Assembly: GCF_014205255.1 (NCBI RefSeq)
Contig: NZ_JACHNE010000001.1
Location: 1,550,001-1,614,000, forward strand
DNA from: Streptomyces caelestis
Lineage (GTDB): Bacteria; Actinomycetota; Actinomycetes; Streptomycetales; Streptomycetaceae
Direction: 5' to 3'
Length of the DNA: 64,000 nt
The notes under the pieces are model-generated. The model had not been told where the DNA came from and searched no databases. It was given only the letters and a program-made list of their open reading frames with translations. The translations under genes were made by a program, and so were the position numbers. Below, one piece after another: positions 8,183 through 19,501 of this stretch (position 1 is the first letter of the stretch; each line of letters opens with the position of its first letter).

Positions 8183-8235
8183 CCGAAGTGCCCGGCCCCG
8201 TAAGGCGATTCCGGACGGAAGGCGCGCCTGGGGAC

Positions 8236-11017
<2,782 letters not shown>

Positions 11018-11203
11018 CGGTGCTCCTCAGTGTTCGCGGCCTGCTTACTGCCGAGCGTACGCACCTCATCGCGTACGGCTACGGCCCGACCCGGGTGCGC
11101 GGCCCCGTCCGGTACCACCGATCCTCCCACGTCGGTGGGGCCGGGCCGGAATCGGTCCGCGTGACGGACACAGCGAGCGGTGGCGGAGAGCCGGCATGCG
11201 TGC
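11018..11203. other. Gene-free stretch upstream of aroC
   Basis: This part of the 711-bp aroC-aroE gap holds no supported gene on either strand. It must contain the promoter and leader of aroC on the minus strand, but I see no convincing -35/-10 pair. The rest of the gap is filled by a hairpin (11204-11235) and the secreted-protein relic (11254-11640). Confidence 0.6.
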
Positions 11204-11235
11204 GCGGCACCCTCACTGATCGCCGAGGGTGCCGC
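11204..11235 (-). terminator. Hairpin downstream of the frameshifted secreted-protein relic
   Basis: Perfect 11-bp arms (11204-11214 and 11225-11235) around a 10-nt loop, 18 nt past the relic's stop on the minus strand. Its position suggests it was the terminator of that gene when it was intact. Confidence 0.6.
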
Positions 11236-11253
11236 AGCCGTTCGCCGACGAGG

Positions 11254-11640
11254 TCAGCCGCAGTGCCCGAAACCGCTTGTGCAACTGTCCCAGAAGATGC
11301 CGTTGTCCACGTATGCGATAGCGCCGGTGTACTTCACACACTTATTGGTGGCCTGGGCATAGACAGGACCGACGTAAGGGCTGCATTCATCCTTGTCGCG
11401 CTTCCGGCTGCCGCCCTCGACGAGAATGCCGGCCAGGTCAGGGAGCCGAATCCGACATAACCATTGATGTGCGTCGTCACGACGCAGTCGTAGCCGTTCG
11501 ACGCGTTGTACAGCAGGGAAACCCTACCGGCGGGCTTGTTGGCGCTTCTGTCGATCCCACCGTGCGGGATTCCAGGACCTTGCACCCCGAGCCACAGGCT
11601 GCTACGCATTTCCATTCCCCTCGTGCCCGAAAAGGCCTTG
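11254..11640 (-). pseudogene. Degraded small secreted (spore-associated-protein-like) gene with two frameshifts
   Basis: In the gap between aroE and aroC, three minus-strand frames together read like one small secreted actinomycete protein. They are AACGSGCKVLESRTVGS, then (shifted) GRVSLLYNASNGYDCVVTTH and INGYVGFG, then (shifted) DKDECSPYVGPVYAQATNKC and VKYTGAIAYVDNGIFWDSC, ending at TGA 11256-11254. The parts appear in the expected order (CGSG.KV, LYNASNG.NCVV, YVGPVY, CVK), but no start codon or signal peptide is recognisable upstream. Two frame changes are needed, near 11540 and 11440. It is either a true pseudogene or hit by sequencing errors; family assignment is by pattern memory. 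Confidence 0.7.
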
Positions 11641-11728
11641 CCGTCACAAAGTAACGACGGCGGAGGGGATGATCAGGGTTGGAATTCCTGCTTCCGTATT
11701 CCGGTCAAGGGGAAATTCCGTCCCGCAT

Positions 11729-12568
11729 TCATCGAGCGGCGAGTGCCCGTTCCCCGGCGGTTCGCATGGCCTCGAGCGGAGCCGGAGAACTTCCCGTCAT
11801 CTGCTCCACTTGAAAGACCGCCTGGTGCACCAGCAGGTCCAGCCCGCTGACCACCGCTCCCCCGTGGGCCGACCACCGTGCCGCCAGCGTCGTGGGCCAC
11901 GGGTCGTACAGCACGTCGAACAGAGTGGCCGGCCGCTCGGGCACGGAGGAAGCGAGCGAGTCCGTCGCACCCGCCGGGGTCGTGGCGATCACGAGGGGAG
12001 CGCTCAGGGCCTCTTCGGCCTCCGACCAGTCGGCGATGCGCACCTCCACGTCCAGCCGCTCGCCCCACTGCCGCATCTCGGCGGCGCGAGCCTCGCTGCG
12101 CACATGGACGACTACCTCGCCGGTGCAGATCCGGGCGAGCGCGGCCAGCGCGGACGAGGCGGTGGCGCCGGCGCCGAGGATCGCGGCGGAGCCGACCTGC
12201 TCGATGCCCCGTTCACGCAGCGCGGCGACGATGCCGGGGATGTCGGTGTTGTCACCGACGCGTCGCCCGTCCTCCGTGAACACGACGGTGTTGACCGCCT
12301 CCACCGAGGCCGCCGTCTCGCTGACCTCGTCCAGCAACGGGATGACGGCCCGCTTCAGCGGCATGGTCAGCGACAGGCCGGCCCACTCCGGGCCGAGCTT
12401 CTCGATGAAGCCCGGCAACGTCGCTTCGTCGACCTCGAAGCGGTCGTACGACCAGCCGGTCAGTCCCAGCTCCGCGTAGGCCGCGCGGTGCAGCACCGGG
12501 GACAGGGAGTGGGCGATGGGGCTGCCGAGCACCGCGGCCCGCTGGACGTCAGTTGCCCGTGGTGGCAT
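11729..12568 (-). CDS. aroE: Shikimate dehydrogenase
   Basis: AroE reduces 3-dehydroshikimate with NADPH. The 279-residue protein has the shikimate-binding GSPIAHSLSP near residue 17, TMPLKRAVIPLLDEVS (catalytic Lys) and NTVVFTEDGRRVGDNTDIPG, and the NADPH loop AILGAGATASSALAAL near residue 133. The ATG at 12568 lies inside the end of mltG, a 20-nt overlap, so it is probably translated with mltG. It is the fourth shikimate gene here but is separated from aroC by a 711-bp gap holding the relic gene. Confidence 0.95.
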   Translation of the reverse strand: MPPRATDVQRAAVLGSPIAHSLSPVLHRAAYAELGLTGWSYDRFEVDEATLPGFIEKLGPEWAGLSLTMPLKRAVIPLLDEVSETAASVEAVNTVVFTEDGRRVGDNTDIPGIVAALRERGIEQVGSAAILGAGATASSALAALARICTGEVVVHVRSEARAAEMRQWGERLDVEVRIADWSEAEEALSAPLVIATTPAGATDSLASSVPERPATLFDVLYDPWPTTLAARWSAHGGAVVSGLDLLVHQAVFQVEQMTGSSPAPLEAMRTAGERALAAR

Positions 12569-14273
12569 TGAACTTTTCCTTGAGCTTCTCGAACTCGGCC
12601 CTGTTCTTGGCGAACTCGGTCTTGCTGACGCCATCGGTCGCCACGAAGTAGATCCAGCCGTCCTTCGTCGGGTTCAGTGCCGCCCGCAGCGCCACGTCCC
12701 CTGGGTTGTCGATCGGACCGGGGGGCAGGCCCTTGTTGGTGTACGTGTTGTACGGGTCCTTGTTGCTGTTGATCTCGGACTCGCTGATGTGAATGTTGCT
12801 CTCGTTCTTCAGATAGTTGAAGCTCGAGTCGAACTGGAGCAGCTGGTTGGTCTCCGTATTGGTGGGCTTGAGGCGGTTGTAGACCACCTCGGCCATCTTG
12901 CGGAAGTCGTCGTGCGTCTTGCCCTCGGCCTGGACGAGGCTCGCGACGGTGATCAACTGCCAGGGGTCCTCGAGTCCGAGGCTCTTGGCCTTCTTCTCCA
13001 CCCCGATCTTCTCGTACGTCCGCGTGGCCCGCTGGACCATCTGCTTGAGGACGTCCTCGGGCTTCTGCCCCTTGCTGACGCCGTAACTGGAGGGATAGAG
13101 GAACCCTTCCAGCGGGTCCTTGACGTTCTCGTGGTTCAGCGCCCAGTCGGGCAGGCCGAGCTTCTTGTAGTCCTCCTCGGCGACCGCTGCGGTGGTGCCC
13201 TCCTTGACGCCCAGCCGCTTGTCGATGAGCCGGTAGATGTCGGCGTTGCGCTTGCCCTCGGCGATGATCAGGTTGTTGCGGCTCTCCGGGCTGAGCATCA
13301 GTTCGACCGCGCTGTCGGCCGACATTTGCTTCTGCAGCGTGTACACGCCGTCCTGGATGGTCTTGCCCTCTGGGTTGCTCTGCTGGGCTGCGACGAACGC
13401 GTCGACGCTCTTGACGACTCCCGCGTTCTTCAGGACTTGGCCGATCTTGTACCCGAGCGCTCCCTCGGGGATCTCGACGGTCACCTCCTGCCCGTTGCCG
13501 TCGCCCGCATAGTCCGGCGCGTCGCCGAAACGCTCCTGGAAGAACTGGTAGCCGAAGTAGCTGACGCCTGCCAGGCCGCCGCCGAGGACCAGGACGACCA
13601 CCAGGCAGGCCGTGCCGTTGCGGCGCTTCTTGGGTTTGCCGCCGCGTCCCCGCTGGTCGTCGCGCCCGCGACGGCCCCGCGGCTGGTCGCCGTCGTCATC
13701 GTCGTCGCCGCCCGCGAAGAAGGCGTGTTCGCCCTGGTCGGGGCCGGGGTCCCAGTCGGTCTCCGGCTCCGGCTCGGCCTGACGCCGGCCGGGCGGCTCC
13801 GGTGGCGGGTATGCCTCGGGCGTGCCGTAGTAGTCGGACTGGCCCCCGTCGTAGGCGCCGGTTTGCTGACCGTACGGGTCGGCGGGGTCGCCGGGGTACG
13901 AGACCTGCTGGTGCGGGTCGGCGGCCCAGCCGCCGTTGTCGTACTGCTGCTGGTGGTACCCAGAGTCCTGCTGGTGCCCTTGGTGTCCCTGGTTGCCCTG
14001 CCCCGGGTACTGCTGATGCCCGTGGGCCTGTGCCGCGTACTGCTGCTGGTCGTACTGGTACTGCTGCTGCGCCTGACCGTATCCGGTCTGCTCCCCGGTG
14101 CCCCAGTCGCCGTACTGCGGCTGCTGTGGCTGCTCTGGATAGTGCTGCGGCTGGCCGCCGTAGGGGGACTGCTGACCCTGGTGGGCCTGCTCTCCTCCCC
14201 ATCCGCCGTCCCCGTACAACGGGTCCTCCGGATGCCACGGTTCGGAGCCTTGGCCCCGGCCATACTCAGTCAT
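12549..14273 (-). CDS. mltG: Endolytic murein transglycosylase MltG (YceG) with long Gln/Tyr/Gly-rich cytoplasmic tail
   Basis: MltG cuts nascent glycan strands and so sets their length. The 574-residue protein is much longer than the usual ~340. Residues 1-155 are extremely rich in Gln, Tyr, Gly and His; about 160-195 are acidic with a run of Asp; 199-218 are Arg/Lys-rich. One membrane helix follows (about 222-244), then the extracytoplasmic LysM-like and YceG catalytic domains. The catalytic Glu is in ITVASLVQAEG, followed by FRKMAEVVYNRL. The PGPIDNPGDVALRAAL signature is present near the C-terminus. It is upstream of aroE and downstream of ruvX, the usual actinomycete order. Confidence 0.93.
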   Translation of the reverse strand: MTEYGRGQGSEPWHPEDPLYGDGGWGGEQAHQGQQSPYGGQPQHYPEQPQQPQYGDWGTGEQTGYGQAQQQYQYDQQQYAAQAHGHQQYPGQGNQGHQGHQQDSGYHQQQYDNGGWAADPHQQVSYPGDPADPYGQQTGAYDGGQSDYYGTPEAYPPPEPPGRRQAEPEPETDWDPGPDQGEHAFFAGGDDDDDGDQPRGRRGRDDQRGRGGKPKKRRNGTACLVVVLVLGGGLAGVSYFGYQFFQERFGDAPDYAGDGNGQEVTVEIPEGALGYKIGQVLKNAGVVKSVDAFVAAQQSNPEGKTIQDGVYTLQKQMSADSAVELMLSPESRNNLIIAEGKRNADIYRLIDKRLGVKEGTTAAVAEEDYKKLGLPDWALNHENVKDPLEGFLYPSSYGVSKGQKPEDVLKQMVQRATRTYEKIGVEKKAKSLGLEDPWQLITVASLVQAEGKTHDDFRKMAEVVYNRLKPTNTETNQLLQFDSSFNYLKNESNIHISESEINSNKDPYNTYTNKGLPPGPIDNPGDVALRAALNPTKDGWIYFVATDGVSKTEFAKNRAEFEKLKEKFNATTGN

Positions 14274-14394
14274 CGATCCCCTAGAGCCGCGAGGCGGCGG
14301 TCACGCGGCTTCCGGCTCGGCTCCCGTCCCGCCTCTTGCTGTGCGGTGGCTGTTCGAATGCCGCCACATCGCGCGGAACGTTACCGTATCGCGA

Positions 14395-14859
14395 TCAGAT
14401 GACTACTTCGACGCCTTCGCCGGGTGCTTTACCTGACACCCGTTCGGATTCAAGGGCCTGTTGCAGGATGACCACCGCAGCCGCCTGGTCGATGACGGAC
14501 CTGCCCTTCTTGGACTTCACGCCTGAAGCGCGCAGTCCCTGACTGGCGGTCACCGTCGTCATGCGTTCGTCCACGAGTCTCACCGGAACCGGGGAGATCA
14601 TGCGCGCCAGTTCCTGGGTGAAGCCCCGCACCTTGACCGCGGCCGGGCCCTCGCCGCCCTTGAGGGAGCGCGGGAGACCGACCACGATCTCGATGGGTTC
14701 GTACTCCTCGACGAGTTGCTTCAACCGTCGCTGAGCTGCGGGGATGTCACGCCCCGGAACCGTCTCCACCGGGGTGGCGAGGATCCCGTCGGGGTCGCAC
14801 GAGGCGACCCCGATGCGGGCGTCCCCGACGTCGATCGCGAGTCGACGTCCTCTGCGCAT
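14395..14859 (-). CDS. ruvX: RuvX/YqgF-family putative Holliday junction resolvase / pre-16S rRNA nuclease
   Basis: YqgF-type RNase H-fold nuclease; E. coli YqgF processes the 16S rRNA 5' end, and mycobacterial RuvX resolves Holliday junctions. The 154-residue protein begins MRRGRRLAIDVGDARIGVA (first catalytic Asp), continues with EIVVGLPRSLKGGEGPAA and LVDERMTTVTAS (catalytic Glu), and ends with KGRSVIDQAAAVVILQ (last Asp). The ATG at 14859 is 16 nt from the alaS stop. The open frame extends 40 codons upstream, but overlap with alaS and the conserved N-terminus rule that out. Confidence 0.93.
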   Translation of the reverse strand: MRRGRRLAIDVGDARIGVASCDPDGILATPVETVPGRDIPAAQRRLKQLVEEYEPIEIVVGLPRSLKGGEGPAAVKVRGFTQELARMISPVPVRLVDERMTTVTASQGLRASGVKSKKGRSVIDQAAAVVILQQALESERVSGKAPGEGVEVVI

Positions 14860-14875
14860 GTTCCAGACCCGTTTC

Positions 14876-17548
14876 TTACTTGGCCGTCTCGGCGACCAGG
14901 CGCTCCACGGCGCCCACGGCCTCGCCGATCGCGGCCGGGTTCTGACCGCCGCCCTGGGCGACGTCCGGCTTGCCGCCACCGCCGCCGCCGAGGGTCTTGG
15001 CGGCCGCGCGGACCAGGTCGCCGGCCTTCAGGCCCCGCTCGCGGGCGGCCTCGTTGGTGGCGATGACCGTCAGTGGCTTGCCGTTCGCCACCGTGAACAG
15101 GGCGACCACGGCGGCCCGTCCGCCCTGGATGCGTCCGCGCACGTCGAGCACGAGCTTGCGCAGGTCGTCGGCGGTCGTGCCGTCCGGGACCTGACCGGTC
15201 ACGACACCAACGCCACGGACGTCCTTGGCGGACTCCACAAGACCGGCGGCGGCCTGGAGGACCTTCTCGGCGCGGAACTTCTCGATCTCCTTCTCGGCGT
15301 CCTTCAGCTTGCCGAGCATGGCGGAGACCTTCTCCGGGAGCTCCTCCGGGCGGCCCTTGATCAGCTCCTGGAGCTGGGCGACGACCGTGTGCTCACGGGC
15401 GAGGAAGTTGTAGGCGTCGACACCGACCAGGGCCTCGATCCGGCGGACACCGGAGCCGATGGACGACTCGCCGAGCAGCTTCACCAGGCCCAGCTGGGCG
15501 GTGTTGTGCACGTGCGTGCCGCCGCACAGTTCCTTGGAGAAGTCGCCGATGGTCACGACGCGCACGCGCTCGCCGTACTTCTCGCCGAACTCGGCGATGG
15601 CTCCCTGCTTCTTGGCCTCGTCGATGCCCATGACATCGGCGCGGACGTCCAGGTCGCGGGCGAGCACCTCGTTGATCTTCTGCTCGACGTCGGTCATCAC
15701 GGCCGTCGGAACGGCCGACGGAGAGCCGAAGTCGAAGCGGAAGCGGCCGGGCTGGTTCTCGGAACCGGCCTGGGCGGCCGTCGGGCCGAGGGCGTCGCGC
15801 AGGGCCTGGTGGGTCAGGTGGGTGGCCGAGTGGGCACGGGCGATGGCCTTGCGGCGGCGGTCGTCGATGGAGGCGTGGGCCTTGGCACCGACGGTGACCT
15901 CGCCGACCTGGACGACGCCCTTGTGCACGTAGACACCCGGGACCGGCTTCTGGCAGTCGCGGACCTCGATCACGGCACCGGAGTCGACCTTGATCTTGCC
16001 GGTGTCGCCGATCTGGCCGCCGCCCTCGGCGTAGAAGGGGGTGCGGTCGAGGACGATCTCGACCTCGTCGCCCTCGGTGGCGGCCGGGGAGGAGGCGCCG
16101 TCGACGAGGATGCCCACGATCGTGGACTCGCCCTCGGTGTCGGTGTATCCGATGAAGTCGGTGGCACCGGCGCGGTCGGCGATCTCACGGTAGGCGCCCA
16201 TGTCGGCGTGGCCGGTCTTCTTGGCCTGGGCGTCGGCCTTGGCGCGCTCCCGCTGCTCCTTCATCAGGCGGCGGAAGCCGTCCTCGTCCACGGACAGCCC
16301 CTGCTCGGCGGCCATCTCCAGGGTGAGGTCGATCGGGAAGCCCCAGGTGTCGTGGAGCAGGAAGGCCTTGTCACCGGGCAGCACGGTGGAGCCGGCGGCC
16401 TTGGTGTCGCTGACGGCGGTGTCGAGGATGTTGGTGCCGGCCTTCAGCGTCTTGAGGAAGGCGTTCTCCTCGGCGAGGGCGACCTTCTCGATGCGCTCGC
16501 GGTCGGTGATGAGCTCGGGGTACTGCTGGCCCATCATGCCGATGACGACGTCGATCAGGTCCTTGACGACCGGGCCGGTGGCGCCGAGCAGGCGCATGTT
16601 GCGGATGGCGCGGCGCATGATGCGGCGCAGCACGTAACCGCGGCCCTCGTTGCCCGGGGTGACGCCGTCGCCGATGAGCATGGTGGCGGTGCGCATGTGG
16701 TCGGTGACCACGCGCAGGGACACGTCCGAGGAGTGGGCGTCGCCGTAGCGGACGCCGGTCAGCTCGGTGGCCTTGTCGATGACGGCCATCGAGGTGTCGA
16801 TCTCGTACATGTTCTGCACGCCCTGCAGAATCATGGCGAGGCGCTCGAGGCCGAGGCCGGTGTCGATGTTCTTGCTGGGCAGGTCGCCGAGGATCTCGAA
16901 GTTGTCCTTGCCGGTGCCCTCGCCCCGCTCGTACTGCATGAAGACGAGGTTCCAGATCTCCACGTACCGCTCGTCGTTGACGGCGGGGCCGCCCTCGGCG
17001 CCGAACTCGGGGCCACGGTCATAGTTGATCTCGGAGCAGGGGCCGCACGGGCCGGGGACGCCCATGGACCAGTAGTTGTCCTTCATGCCGAGGCGCTGGA
17101 TGCGCTCCTTCGGCACACCGACGACCTCGTGCCAGATGCGCTCGGCCTCGTCGTCGTCCTTGTAGACGGTGATCCACAGGCGCTCGGGGTCGAGGCCGTA
17201 ACCGCCCTTGTCCTGGGGGCTGGTGAGCAGCTCCCAGGCGAGCTTGATGGCGCCTTCCTTGAAGTAGTCGCCGAAGGAGAAGTTGCCGCACATCTGGAAG
17301 AACGTGCCGTGGCGCGTGGTCTTGCCGACCTCTTCGATGTCGGGCGTGCGCACGCATTTCTGCACGCTGGTGGCGCGCGAGAAGGGCGGCTTGACCTCAC
17401 CCAGGAAGTAGGGCTTGAAGGGCACCATGCCGGCGGGGACGAGGAGCAGAGTCGGGTCGTCCGCGATGAGCGACGCCGAAGGGACGACGGTGTGACCGCG
17501 CTCCTCGAAGAAGCTCAACCAGCGGCGACGAATCTCAGCCGACTCCAT
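14876..17548 (-). CDS. alaS: Alanyl-tRNA synthetase
   Basis: Class II enzyme charging tRNA-Ala. The 890-residue protein shows the N-terminal aminoacylation domain ([35 protein letters not shown]), the editing domain with [16 protein letters not shown] and the [13 protein letters not shown] zinc/His motif, and a C-terminal C-Ala domain ending in the glycine-rich [15 protein letters not shown]. The ATG at 17548 overlaps the stop of the upstream membrane protein (ATGA). It belongs to the run from 18399 down to aroE. Confidence 0.98.
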   Translation of the reverse strand: MESAEIRRRWLSFFEERGHTVVPSASLIADDPTLLLVPAGMVPFKPYFLGEVKPPFSRATSVQKCVRTPDIEEVGKTTRHGTFFQMCGNFSFGDYFKEGAIKLAWELLTSPQDKGGYGLDPERLWITVYKDDDEAERIWHEVVGVPKERIQRLGMKDNYWSMGVPGPCGPCSEINYDRGPEFGAEGGPAVNDERYVEIWNLVFMQYERGEGTGKDNFEILGDLPSKNIDTGLGLERLAMILQGVQNMYEIDTSMAVIDKATELTGVRYGDAHSSDVSLRVVTDHMRTATMLIGDGVTPGNEGRGYVLRRIMRRAIRNMRLLGATGPVVKDLIDVVIGMMGQQYPELITDRERIEKVALAEENAFLKTLKAGTNILDTAVSDTKAAGSTVLPGDKAFLLHDTWGFPIDLTLEMAAEQGLSVDEDGFRRLMKEQRERAKADAQAKKTGHADMGAYREIADRAGATDFIGYTDTEGESTIVGILVDGASSPAATEGDEVEIVLDRTPFYAEGGGQIGDTGKIKVDSGAVIEVRDCQKPVPGVYVHKGVVQVGEVTVGAKAHASIDDRRRKAIARAHSATHLTHQALRDALGPTAAQAGSENQPGRFRFDFGSPSAVPTAVMTDVEQKINEVLARDLDVRADVMGIDEAKKQGAIAEFGEKYGERVRVVTIGDFSKELCGGTHVHNTAQLGLVKLLGESSIGSGVRRIEALVGVDAYNFLAREHTVVAQLQELIKGRPEELPEKVSAMLGKLKDAEKEIEKFRAEKVLQAAAGLVESAKDVRGVGVVTGQVPDGTTADDLRKLVLDVRGRIQGGRAAVVALFTVANGKPLTVIATNEAARERGLKAGDLVRAAAKTLGGGGGGKPDVAQGGGQNPAAIGEAVGAVERLVAETAK

Positions 17549-17958
17549 CAGTGGTCCTCATTCCGGTTGTACGAATTCTTCTTGTACGTGGACGACGTGG
17601 TGTCGATGACGTACGTCTTCGGCTCTGTGCGGTTCTCGATGGCGGCGTGCCGCCGGGATGGGGGTACCCCCTGCTCGAGCGAAGCCGAGAGCTTGGGGGA
17701 GGGGAGTTCAGGGTCGACGGGGGCGTTGAGCCCGAGCGCGTCGCCCAGTTCAGCCTCGCGCTGCGCCATGTTGTCGCGGACGTCGAGCGCGAAGTCGACC
17801 GCGCGGTCCTTGAGCCGGTGGCCGGCCTCGATCGCCTTGTTCCCCGCGGTTCTGGCGAGGCTCTCGGGCGTCAGCTGCTTCAGCTTCCGGTTGACCTTGG
17901 TGGTGGCCCACACTCCGGCGGCGACGCCGGTGGTGAACCAGAACGTACGGCGGAACAT
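17548..17958 (-). CDS. DUF6167-type small membrane protein carrying an in-frame 45-bp repeat
   Basis: This 136-residue protein has an N-terminal membrane helix ([21 protein letters not shown]) followed by a Lys-rich helical region ([36 protein letters not shown]). It matches the small protein usually found between alaS and a DUF948 gene in Streptomyces; function unknown. Residues about 87-101 ([15 protein letters not shown]) are encoded by a 45-bp repeat also found between genes at 7121-7165. Removing the repeat restores ...[14 protein letters not shown] in the same frame, so it looks like an insertion that kept the frame. The stop overlaps the alaS start. Confidence 0.8.
   Translation of the reverse strand: MFRRTFWFTTGVAAGVWATTKVNRKLKQLTPESLARTAGNKAIEAGHRLKDRAVDFALDVRDNMAQREAELGDALGLNAPVDPELPSPKLSASLEQGVPPSRRHAAIENRTEPKTYVIDTTSSTYKKNSYNRNEDH
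17657..17701 (-). repeat. 45-bp palindromic repeat inside a coding sequence
   Basis: The 45 bases are the reverse complement of 7121-7165 with a single difference (GGGTACCCC here, GGGGACCCC there). The length is 15 codons, so the host gene stays open. The element can form a CCCCC...GGGGG stem enclosing a GCTC/GAGC stem, or a competing GGGGG-TA-CCCCC hairpin. Confidence 0.9.
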
Positions 17959-17967
17959 CGCTGGCTC

Positions 17968-18399
17968 TCAGTCCCTCTTCCCTCGGGCGTTGCGCCGAGA
18001 GACCGTGCGACCCACGATCACGGTACGCCTCGGCGCCTTGCCGGGCACGTCCTCCTTGCGGCCGCCGAGGGCCCGGCGCACGCCGTAGCCGAAGGCGGCG
18101 ACCTTGACCAGGGGGCCGCCGAAGGTGGAGGCGACGGTGGTCGACAGCGCGGAGGCGTTCGACGTGACCTCCTGGACGTCGGAGGCGATCGAGTCGACCC
18201 GGTCGATCTGGGTCTGCGCGGAGCGCACCGCCGTGGAGGCGTCGGCCAGCAGCGGGACGGCCTGATCGGTCACATCCGCCACGAGCTTGGTGGTCGCCTT
18301 GAGCGTCTGGGCCAGCCTCGCCAGGGCGACGGCGAGGAAGGAGACCAGGATCGCCCAGAAGACGGCCACCAGGATTCCGGCCACCTCTCCACCGGACAC
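17968..18399 (-). CDS. DUF948 membrane protein
   Basis: The 143-residue protein starts (M)SGGEVAGILVAVFWAILVSF, one membrane helix at the N-terminus, then a long heptad-rich helix (residues about 25-95: TLKATTKLVADVTDQAVPLL, RVDSIASDVQEVTSNASALS), then a basic tail. This is the DUF948 pattern (YtxG-like), of unknown function and perhaps envelope or methyl-accepting-like coiled coil. I prefer GTG 18399. An ATG at 18435 is also open but has no ribosome binding site. It lies 9 nt upstream of the DUF6167 gene, suggesting co-transcription towards alaS. Confidence 0.75.
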   Translation of the reverse strand: MSGGEVAGILVAVFWAILVSFLAVALARLAQTLKATTKLVADVTDQAVPLLADASTAVRSAQTQIDRVDSIASDVQEVTSNASALSTTVASTFGGPLVKVAAFGYGVRRALGGRKEDVPGKAPRRTVIVGRTVSRRNARGKRD

Positions 18400-18517
18400 T
18401 GTGTGCACCCGCTCCCTGAAAACGTGCCTGAACATCGAAAAAGTCGTGCGACGAGCCTATCGCGCCGGGGATGCGGCTCCGTACCGGATTACCGCCCGGG
18501 GACGGCGGATTCGCGAA

Positions 18518-18562
18518 AGCCCGCCGCCTCGCCCGCCCGGAGGGGCGGGGGGACGACGGGCT
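18518..18562 (-). terminator. Imperfect hairpin after rpsD
   Basis: An imperfect GC-rich inverted repeat with AGCCCG at 18518-18523 and CGGGCT at 18557-18562 as outer arms and CCCGCC/GGCGGG inside, using G-U pairs. It starts 25 nt past the rpsD stop and is the only candidate terminator before the DUF948 gene. Confidence 0.5.
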
Positions 18563-18586
18563 GGGGTACCGCGTGCCTGCCGAGGA

Positions 18587-19201
18587 TCAGCGGGCGTAGT
18601 ACTCGACGACGAGCTGCTCGTCGCAGATCACCGGAATCTCCTTGCGGTTCGGCTCGCGGTCCAGGCGGAACGCCAGGGCCTTGAGGTTCACCTGGAGGTA
18701 GCGCGGGGTCTCACCGTCGGGGGCGAAGCCACCTTCACGGGCGATCGTGAAGAGGGTCTTCTCCTTGGAGCGCTCGCGGACCTGCACGACGTCGTCCGGA
18801 CGGACACGGAAGGAGGGCTTGTCGACCTTCTTGCCGTTGACCGCGATGTGGCCGTGGACGACCATCTGGCGGGCCTGGTAGATCGTGCGGGCGATGCCCG
18901 AACGCAGGACCAGGGCGTCGAGACGGCGCTCCAGCTCGATGATCAGGGCCTCACCGGTCTTGCCCTGGACCTTGGAGGCACGCTCGTAGGCGCGGACGAG
19001 CTGGCGCTCGGACACGTCGTACTGCGCGCGCAGGCGCTGCTTCTCGAGCAGACGGACCTTGTAGTCCGAGTTCTGCTTGCGGCCGCGGCCGTGCTCACCG
19101 GGCGGGTACGGACGGGCCTCGAAGTACTTGACGGCCTTCGGGGTGAGCGCGATGCCGAGGGCACGCGACTTCTTGACCTTGGGGCGGGACTGGTTCGCCA
19201 C
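18587..19201 (-). CDS. rpsD: 30S ribosomal protein S4
   Basis: S4 nucleates 30S assembly by binding the 5' domain of 16S rRNA. The 204-residue protein begins (M)[20 protein letters not shown] and has the S4 RNA-binding domain [20 protein letters not shown] then [20 protein letters not shown]. It lacks the four N-terminal zinc-binding cysteines (a C-minus paralogue type); the only Cys is near the C-terminus. It stands alone rather than in the alpha operon, as in other streptomycetes. GTG start at 19201. It could autoregulate, but no leader structure is recognised. Confidence 0.97.
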   Translation of the reverse strand: MANQSRPKVKKSRALGIALTPKAVKYFEARPYPPGEHGRGRKQNSDYKVRLLEKQRLRAQYDVSERQLVRAYERASKVQGKTGEALIIELERRLDALVLRSGIARTIYQARQMVVHGHIAVNGKKVDKPSFRVRPDDVVQVRERSKEKTLFTIAREGGFAPDGETPRYLQVNLKALAFRLDREPNRKEIPVICDEQLVVEYYAR

Positions 19202-19501
19202 TGTTTCTCGTTTCCTAGTGTCGGCTTGTCAGGGTTGTGGGAGGTCGCATCCGCAGCCGGGGAAACCCTCCTCGTCCCTGCGGACGGGGCGGGCAGCCGC
19301 TCCCCTGGTCTGGGCACATACGTGCAGCACGCGAGTGGCCCACCGACCGGTCCCGTCGTACGACGAGTGGTGGTGGGTTGCCCGCGACACCGTTCGACGG
19401 TGCGCGACGCTCCTGGAGCCGGTCCTGGAGGTCCGGGCTCCGTCCGACTGTCCCGTTCTGACTGCACGGGACGCGGCACTCCGAACGAGTTTACAGGGTG
19501 C
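19202..19501. other. 300-bp gap between rarA and rpsD
   Basis: No supported gene on either strand. On the minus strand it is the promoter and leader region of rpsD. A small hairpin is visible at 19383-19406 (CACCG/CGGTG stem extended by CGCG/CGCG with one bulged A and a TTCGA loop), which could be a weak rarA terminator or part of the rpsD leader. I see no clear promoter hexamers. Confidence 0.5.

Noticed and set aside
14744..18088. 1114-codon plus-strand open frame opposite alaS and its neighbours
   Set aside because: It is the antisense shadow of alaS and the flanking genes; its composition (Gly/Val/Leu/Asp/His-rich) follows GC-rich codon structure and has no family motif.
19383..19406. 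Hairpin in the rpsD leader as an S4 autoregulatory structure
   Set aside because: It is small, about 180 nt from the start codon, and does not resemble any S4-binding leader I know; kept only as a note in the gap entry.
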